59,513 bases of DNA from Spirochaetota bacterium (GTDB taxonomy: Bacteria > Spirochaetota > UBA4802 > UB4802), in the NCBI GenBank assembly GCA_026414805.1, contig JAOAIH010000010.1:1-59513 (forward strand), given 5' to 3'. The notes under the pieces were generated by a model. The model did no database searches. It worked only from the letters and a program-made list of their open reading frames with translations, and was not told where the DNA came from. Below, one piece after another: positions 54,359-59,513 of this stretch (its first letter is position 1; each line of letters begins with the position of its first letter). The translations under genes and the position numbers were made by a program.

Positions 54359-54922
54359 TTATTCAAATAGGATTACATTACCGTATTGAACTTTGTCATT
54401 CAATACTTTATCAATAAACTCTTTTTCCATTTTTATAAATTCTGATATGGTGTCATTTGCTTCAACTAGATAGCGATGCACTTTCCCTGTATCGCAAAAG
54501 AAATATATTTTGCGGCGATAGTTGCCTCCAATATCAATAGCTTCCAGCGACATATTTTCATTATTGCAATATTCAGTGATAAAATCAGTTGTATATTTTT
54601 GATTATAGGATGTACCAATACCACCAAACACTTTAACAACAAAATTTTTACGATCAGCACCTAATTTAACCATTTCACCAATGATATGTTCCATAAAGTT
54701 TATGTTGTAACTATATATCTCATCTTTCTTCATCTGTAATGCTGATAATACTGGAAGCAAACAATGCCCCATTCCACCAATTTTCTTTATTGGGTCATGC
54801 AAACACACCACAAAACAACTCCCTACAATAGTCGAAAGTATCAAGTCTGCTGCTGCATGATACTCTCCCGGAACTAATATGTTCACAGGTTTTTTTAACG
54901 TAGCATCAATTACATGTATCAT
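54359..54922 (-). CDS. CheD-like receptor deamidase (copy 2)
   Basis: The 187-residue protein has LSTIVGSCFVVCLHDPIKKIGGMGHCLLP, so Thr, Cys and His of the CheD site are kept. It also has KVFGGIGTSYNQ. Identity with copy 1 is modest, mostly in that core; the C-terminal part (about 145-187) differs. It may act on other receptors, or in part as an adaptor. It stands between cheW and cheR in the same operon. Confidence 0.88.
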   Translation of the reverse strand: MIHVIDATLKKPVNILVPGEYHAAADLILSTIVGSCFVVCLHDPIKKIGGMGHCLLPVLSALQMKKDEIYSYNINFMEHIIGEMVKLGADRKNFVVKVFGGIGTSYNQKYTTDFITEYCNNENMSLEAIDIGGNYRRKIYFFCDTGKVHRYLVEANDTISEFIKMEKEFIDKVLNDKVQYGNVILFE

Positions 54923-54950
54923 AGCATTGCTATCTCACAGTAGCATTATA

Positions 54951-55439
54951 TTAAGCTGTCTTAATATTAGCCAGTTCCTCTGAAGTTAAAAGTTTATCAA
55001 CATCAAGAATAATTACCAGGTTATCGTCTATCTGCCCTATCCCTTTAATATAATCAGTGGAAATATGTGCGGTAAAGTGTATGGTATCCTGAATTTTATT
55101 GACCGGTATAGTGACAACATCCTGAACTGAATCAACTATCATCCCAATCAGCTTACCTTTCACTTCAGTAATGATGATAACCGTAAATGCATTATACTCC
55201 ATTTCTTCCATCCCTATTTTTTTGCGCATGTCAATAACCGGTACCACCGAACCACGCAAGTTTATCACCCCTTTCATAAAAGGAAGCGTGTTTGGAACAT
55301 GAGTGATATGAGTCATACCAATAATTTCTTGCACCTTCAATACTTCAATACCATAGGTTTCATTTCCAATAACAAAGGTTACAAATTGCTCAGCCATAGC
55401 GGTATCTGCCTTTTCTATCGTTGTATTTTCAATATTCAT
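54951..55439 (-). CDS. cheW: Chemotaxis coupling protein CheW
   Basis: I choose the ATG at 55439, because GGGGG lies 6 bases upstream and an earlier start would run into the cheY stop codon. The 162-residue product has the CheW pattern FVTFVIGNETYGIEVLKVQEIIG, THVPNTLPFMKGVINLRGSVVPVIDMRKKIG and GMIVDSVQDVVTIPVNKI. It links receptors to CheA. There is an extra N-terminal stretch of about 15 residues before the domain. Confidence 0.93.
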   Translation of the reverse strand: MNIENTTIEKADTAMAEQFVTFVIGNETYGIEVLKVQEIIGMTHITHVPNTLPFMKGVINLRGSVVPVIDMRKKIGMEEMEYNAFTVIIITEVKGKLIGMIVDSVQDVVTIPVNKIQDTIHFTAHISTDYIKGIGQIDDNLVIILDVDKLLTSEELANIKTA

Positions 55440-55449
55440 ACTTTGCCCC

Positions 55450-55821
55450 CTATCGTAAAAATTTATGAACAACTGATTTAAGCTGTTCAGGCTTAAATGG
55501 CTTAATCATCCAGCCTGACGCACCGGATTTTTTGCCTTCTTGAATCTTTTCTTCCTCAGCTTCAGTTGTGAGCACTATAACAGGTGTAAATTTATCATTT
55601 TCCCTGAATTTTTTTATGAATGTTATTCCATCCATCTGTGGCATATTAATATCAACAATACACATTGCTATTTCTTCACCTTTATCTGTTAAATCTTTAA
55701 TCTTGTTCAATGCATCCTGCCCATTTTCAGCATGAACCATTCCATACCCTAAATCCTTTAATGTAAATTCCACACTTGTACGTATAGTTGGTGAATCATC
55801 AATAATCACTATATGTTTCAT
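55450..55821 (-). CDS. cheY: Chemotaxis response regulator CheY
   Basis: The 123-residue single receiver domain has VIIDDSPTIRTS, phospho-Asp57 in CIVDINMPQMDG, the Thr in VLTTEAEEE and Lys in MIKPFKPEQL. It carries the signal to the motor or another output. Its stop codon partly overlaps the ribosome-binding site of cheW. Confidence 0.95.
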   Translation of the reverse strand: MKHIVIIDDSPTIRTSVEFTLKDLGYGMVHAENGQDALNKIKDLTDKGEEIAMCIVDINMPQMDGITFIKKFRENDKFTPVIVLTTEAEEEKIQEGKKSGASGWMIKPFKPEQLKSVVHKFLR

Positions 55822-55876
55822 ACTCTAGTCCCCTCTTGTACAAATATATAACATTAAGACTGCATATACAAATAAT

Positions 55877-56131
55877 TCATCGTATAACACCACACAATTT
55901 TAACTGCTTCTTTATTGTATCGTTTACCCCTTTAAATTTAACTGTTTTATTTTGTTGCTTAGCTGTTTTTAAAAGAGATAAAATCACCTGCACAACTGAC
56001 AAATCCAGTCGCTTGGATTTTGTAAAATCCAGCACTATGTCCTTTTCAGCTCTTAAAATTGCAGCCACTTCATCAGCAAACTGTTTTATGTGTTTTACAT
56101 TTACAAATTCATCAATTTCAATTATATACAT
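55877..56131 (-). CDS. STAS-domain protein in the chemotaxis operon
   Basis: The 84-residue protein is a STAS domain: MYIIEIDEFVNVKHIKQFADEV, IVLDFTKSKRLDLSVVQVILS (the Ser in RLDLS is the usual phosphosite place) and KFKGVNDTIKKQLKLCGV. STAS proteins are frequent in chemotaxis operons with CheY-like or kinase partners. It lies between the MCP-like gene (9 bases) and cheY. Confidence 0.8.
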   Translation of the reverse strand: MYIIEIDEFVNVKHIKQFADEVAAILRAEKDIVLDFTKSKRLDLSVVQVILSLLKTAKQQNKTVKFKGVNDTIKKQLKLCGVIR

Positions 56132-56140
56132 GGCAACCTC

Positions 56141-57868
56141 CTAAAATACAATGACGCGATCTTCAGTTTTCCTTGTTGAATACTCTTTTAAAAGAGAAAC
56201 CAGCATCTGTCCTTTGTATTCATTGGCATAGAGTGCTTCAATTGTCTCTATAGTTTTATCAAGCTGCTTTGCATCAAATAATTCCCTAGAAGCTCCTGCA
56301 TCATCAAGCACTTGACATAATGTTTTAAGATTATCTTCAATATTCCTGAAGGCATCCACCTGCTCTAACTTTTCACTCAAAAATTGTTGTAATGCATTCA
56401 CATTCCGTTCAATCTGCTGTGAAATATCAATGTAATATTTTTTTGATTCATACAGTTTTAATGAAACCTTTTTCAAATTTGCAACACAATTCTGTAAAAT
56501 GGTATCCTGTACTGACATGGCCTGTTCATACAACTTGTACGTGGATTCCATAGTGCCAATAACATCTTTGTATAGATTTTCTGATTCCTCAACAATTTTC
56601 TTTATTTTCTTTGGCATGATGCTTATATCTGAAAGGGAACTTGCAATAGTCTTCTGCAACTCTCTATGGCGAGCAAGCTCAATACGCGTTAACATGTTTA
56701 CCACATCAAACTTTCTCACAACATCTTGTATTTTATTAAAAAAATCCTGAAATTTACGAAGTTGAGCCAGCACATCACCAGACACACCAAGCAAAAAAGC
56801 TTTCTTTTCCAATATTTCTTCAAGATACCTTACCGTTTCTTGCTGCAACACATCCAATGAATTATACACTTTATCAATGTTAAACTCGGTTCCATCAAAT
56901 ACTGATTCATATGTTTTTGTATATTCATGAGCTATCGCCTCAACACTGTTCTTCATTGTGGAAATTCCATCATGTGCACTTGTATACAAATGGACAAAAT
57001 CATTTTGAAGCGACAGTACCTTTTGATACATTCCCCACAAAATAATATCAGCGTGATCTTCGCTGATGCCAAATTCCTCAAGAGCCTCAAGTGCAAATAA
57101 TATTTTTTCAATATCCTGTCGTACAATATCTTCAACCTGAAACTCCTGCAACAATCCACTTATTCCACTATTTAACTGATCAGCAAAGCTCACAATAGAT
57201 TCAACATTGTGTGACAACGATTTCTGATGGCTTATAATGTCCTGTATTGAATTATTAAGTTTGATCTGTAAATGCGTGAGATAGTTCTCAACAATAGCAT
57301 CAACTGTCTGACACGTATTGTTAAATTTTATTCTCAACTGGTGTAAATAATCTATTATTTCCTGAAATTCAGATGAAACATCATTTACCATATCAGCTAA
57401 ATGTGACATCTCCACTGCAATAGTTGTCAGTGTGGAGCCCTCTTCTCCCGCTTTAATGGAAATTATCATGGTATTTTTTGCATATAGATCAATTGCTTCA
57501 ACTGCATCCAGTATCATTGCAACACTGTTACTTAATGTCAGCGTTTTGTTAATGGCTTCCTCAACCTCTCTATTTGTTGCTCTGTCAGCAATCATATACT
57601 TAACTACAGTATCAATATACCCATTTATTTCATCTTTTGTGCCCAGAATTACATCATGTAAAAAAGTATCAGGAATATTTTCCTCAGTGGTGTAAAAATA
57701 ATATATATATGGCTTGATCATGGTGAAAAATTCATCAATGCGTTTATTAATAATGGTAAAACGTTGAATTAACTCAGAAAAAAGAGAACCTATGCTGCCC
57801 TTCAATTCCTTGAGGTATGCATAATGATCACTTATTGACTTATGGTAGGCAGTTAAATTCATCACCAT
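56141..57868 (-). CDS. Soluble, receptor-like coiled-coil protein of the chemotaxis operon
   Basis: The 575-residue protein is almost all helical and has no membrane segment or signal peptide. Around residues 120-165 it reads AVEAIDLYAKNTMIISIKAGEEGSTLTTIAVEMSHLADMV, which aligns with the tip of MCP signalling hairpins (N..A.AGE.G..F..VA.E.R.LA). Later, LLQEFQVEDIVRQDIEKIL recurs in related cytoplasmic receptors. It lies between cheA and STAS. It could be a cytoplasmic receptor or a signalling scaffold that has lost its sensory part. Methylation sites are not evident. Confidence 0.6.
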   Translation of the reverse strand: MVMNLTAYHKSISDHYAYLKELKGSIGSLFSELIQRFTIINKRIDEFFTMIKPYIYYFYTTEENIPDTFLHDVILGTKDEINGYIDTVVKYMIADRATNREVEEAINKTLTLSNSVAMILDAVEAIDLYAKNTMIISIKAGEEGSTLTTIAVEMSHLADMVNDVSSEFQEIIDYLHQLRIKFNNTCQTVDAIVENYLTHLQIKLNNSIQDIISHQKSLSHNVESIVSFADQLNSGISGLLQEFQVEDIVRQDIEKILFALEALEEFGISEDHADIILWGMYQKVLSLQNDFVHLYTSAHDGISTMKNSVEAIAHEYTKTYESVFDGTEFNIDKVYNSLDVLQQETVRYLEEILEKKAFLLGVSGDVLAQLRKFQDFFNKIQDVVRKFDVVNMLTRIELARHRELQKTIASSLSDISIMPKKIKKIVEESENLYKDVIGTMESTYKLYEQAMSVQDTILQNCVANLKKVSLKLYESKKYYIDISQQIERNVNALQQFLSEKLEQVDAFRNIEDNLKTLCQVLDDAGASRELFDAKQLDKTIETIEALYANEYKGQMLVSLLKEYSTRKTEDRVIVF

Positions 57869-57898
57869 ATCCTGCTTGTATCATCTTGTATCATATTG

Positions 57899-59513
57899 TT
57901 AAGAACTGATAAACCCATGTACATCTATTATCAGGGCGATAGTTCCATCACCCAATATGGCAGCACCAGAGATTGCTCTTGAAGAAGTTATTTCTCTATC
58001 TAAGCTTTTAATTACTATTTGCTGCTGACCAATTAATTCATCAACCACAAGCCCTAACGCTTTGCCCTGCGATTCAACTATCACCACAAGTCCATCCCAT
58101 GGATTTTCAATTGTTAGCGGAAGGTTAAATTCTTTGTGGAGCCGCAACAATGGCACATATTCCCCTCTAACGTGGACCACTTCGCCTTTATTTTCCACCG
58201 TTTTTATATCTTTCATTGTTGGTTTGATGCTTTCGACTATAGAAAGAATTGGTATAATAAATGTTTCCTGTGCCACTTTTACCAGCATCCCATCAATAAT
58301 AGCAAGTGTCAATGGAAGTTTTATTGTAAATCGTGCCCCTTTATCTGGTTCAGAGAATATTTCAACACTGCCGCGCAGAGCTTCAATATTGGTCTTGACA
58401 ACATCAAGGCCAACACCTCTTCCTGAAAGGTCACCCACACTTTCCGCTGTTGAAAAACCCGGTGCAAAAAGCAAATCATATATCTTTGCATCAGGGACAT
58501 CCTCATTTTTACCAATCACACCTGTTGCAATGGCTTTCTGTAATACCCTCTGTTTATCGATACCACAGCCATCATCAGAAACTTCAATGAATATATTGCC
58601 TTCCTGATGATATGCCTTTAGCATCACAGCACCTTCCCGCGGTTTCCCTTTTGCTTCCCTTTCTTCAGGGGATTCAATACCATGATCTATCGCATTACGA
58701 ATTAAATGCTTTAACGGGTCACTGATGCGTTCAATGACAGTTTTATCAATTTCTGTATCGCCACCTGCTATTTCCAAGTGAATAGTTTTCCCATGTGCTT
58801 TTGCGGTATCGCGTATAAAACGCCGGTACTGCTCAAAAACTGGCCCAATCGGTACCATGCGTATGCGCATCAGATGCTCCTGAAATTCACGGATGATACG
58901 ATCAACACCATATAAGGCATTATTTAAACGATATGCCTTTTCATCTTCAATCTCTTCGGCAATACGTTTTACTCCAGAAAATCCAATGACCATTTCACCA
59001 AGTAAATTCATGAGGCTATCAACTTTTTTTGCATCAACTCTGAGTGTCGAAGTACTCAAATGTTTCTTTATATTTTCCTGTTCTTTTAATGCCAGTGAGA
59101 CATCATTTTCCTCAATATATCCCTTGGTAACAGCTATCTCCCCAACCTTCTTCTTTGTCTTTTCATGCTCACTGAGAACATCTTCATATTCTTGTTCGGT
59201 CAGCATTCCTTTTGACAACAACAACTCACCTAACTTTGGCACATCCTCAATGACTGGTTGAGCAACATAATTTTTTGTAACATCAGTGATTATGATTTCA
59301 TTGTCATCACGAACAAAAATAAACACATCATCCAGAGCTTCTTCTTTGCTCTTTGTTTTGAGAATAACATCCCACCAAATATAACATTTCTCAGAGTCTA
59401 GATTGTCAAGTAGTGGGACATCATTTCGATTAACACGCAATTCAGTAATCATACCAAGCGAGGCAAGATCTTCCATTATAATCAGTGGATCAATACCGGA
59501 TTTAAATATGTCC
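57899..59513 (-). CDS. cheA: Chemotaxis histidine kinase CheA, 5' end outside window
   Basis: The reading frame continues past an internal Met at 59476 to the right edge (IFKSGIDPLIIMEDLASLG), so the Hpt domain with the phosphorylated His lies outside. Present are the P2-like segment, an extra module of two similar units (59063-59236: KLGELLLSKGMLTEQEYEDV and KVGEIAVTKGYIEENDVSLA), the P3 dimerisation helices (VDSLMNLLGEMVIGFSGVKR), the HATPase with IRNAIDHGIESPEER, DDGCGID and GRGVGLDVVK, and the CheW-like C-terminal domain. It is the start of the chemotaxis operon. Confidence 0.93.
   Translation of the reverse strand, partial: DIFKSGIDPLIIMEDLASLGMITELRVNRNDVPLLDNLDSEKCYIWWDVILKTKSKEEALDDVFIFVRDDNEIIITDVTKNYVAQPVIEDVPKLGELLLSKGMLTEQEYEDVLSEHEKTKKKVGEIAVTKGYIEENDVSLALKEQENIKKHLSTSTLRVDAKKVDSLMNLLGEMVIGFSGVKRIAEEIEDEKAYRLNNALYGVDRIIREFQEHLMRIRMVPIGPVFEQYRRFIRDTAKAHGKTIHLEIAGGDTEIDKTVIERISDPLKHLIRNAIDHGIESPEEREAKGKPREGAVMLKAYHQEGNIFIEVSDDGCGIDKQRVLQKAIATGVIGKNEDVPDAKIYDLLFAPGFSTAESVGDLSGRGVGLDVVKTNIEALRGSVEIFSEPDKGARFTIKLPLTLAIIDGMLVKVAQETFIIPILSIVESIKPTMKDIKTVENKGEVVHVRGEYVPLLRLHKEFNLPLTIENPWDGLVVIVESQGKALGLVVDELIGQQQIVIKSLDREITSSRAISGAAILGDGTIALIIDVHGFISS

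Overview
The window looks like a chromosomal segment of a low-G+C (by eye about 35-40 percent), diderm, probably anaerobic or fermentative bacterium. Lipoprotein signal peptides, a LolD/LolE-type export operon, an outer-membrane barrel protein and a PpiC-type chaperone indicate an outer membrane. SpoVG, CheD, a PPi-dependent phosphofructokinase, an ADP-forming acyl-CoA synthetase and a DUF4321-like protein would fit a Spirochaetota lineage, but no marker here settles the phylum.

Layout. 0-2.8 kb: the 5' part of an F-type ATP synthase operon on the minus strand (AtpZ-like, a, c, b, delta; delta runs off the left edge). 3-9.6 kb: a lone HicB, a PpiC lipoprotein, a TPR protein, a small lipoprotein, PPi-phosphofructokinase and the two subunits of an ADP-forming acyl-CoA synthetase. 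9.8-20.9 kb: galE, a heavy-metal-exporter-like permease, a stand-alone LeuA/CimA regulatory domain, a PAS-SpoIIE phosphatase, TetR with an SDR, a GltS-like symporter, a cyclase-family hydrolase, an FGE-sulfatase-domain protein and CstA. 20.9-29.5 kb: a classic minus-strand block rpsB-tsf-pyrH-frr-uppS-cdsA-dxr-rseP-ispG (translation, UMP kinase, ribosome recycling, undecaprenyl-PP, CDP-DAG, MEP pathway, site-2 protease), interrupted by an unusual gap of about 320 bp between pyrH and frr. 29.7-41.6 kb: mostly accessory genes, including a first copy of a two-member paralogous family, an aldehyde dehydrogenase, a pair of unknown genes, an aminotransferase flanked by two unfamiliar proteins, a sensor hybrid kinase and a barrel protein. 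41.7-51.7 kb: a HEPN/MNT toxin-antitoxin-like pair, a LolCDE/MacB-like export operon, a coiled-coil membrane protein, SpoVG, the second paralog, and a decayed DUF3782-type nuclease-like gene. 51.9-59.5 kb: a chemotaxis operon transcribed cheA, soluble MCP-like gene, STAS, cheY, cheW, cheD2, cheR, cheD1, cheB; cheA runs off the right edge.

The most striking signal is not a gene. The heptamer GCGATAG, most often as GCGATAGCTC or GCGATAGTTAC, occurs 40 times by hand count (20 on each strand), inside genes in all three reading frames and in intergenic DNA, about once per 1.5 kb. A rough expectation from base composition is 4-5. It shows no orientation preference relative to the window or to transcription (17 with, 16 against). 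It behaves like a highly iterated DNA-level word comparable in density to Neisseria or Haemophilus uptake sequences or cyanobacterial HIP1. I know of no description of this word.
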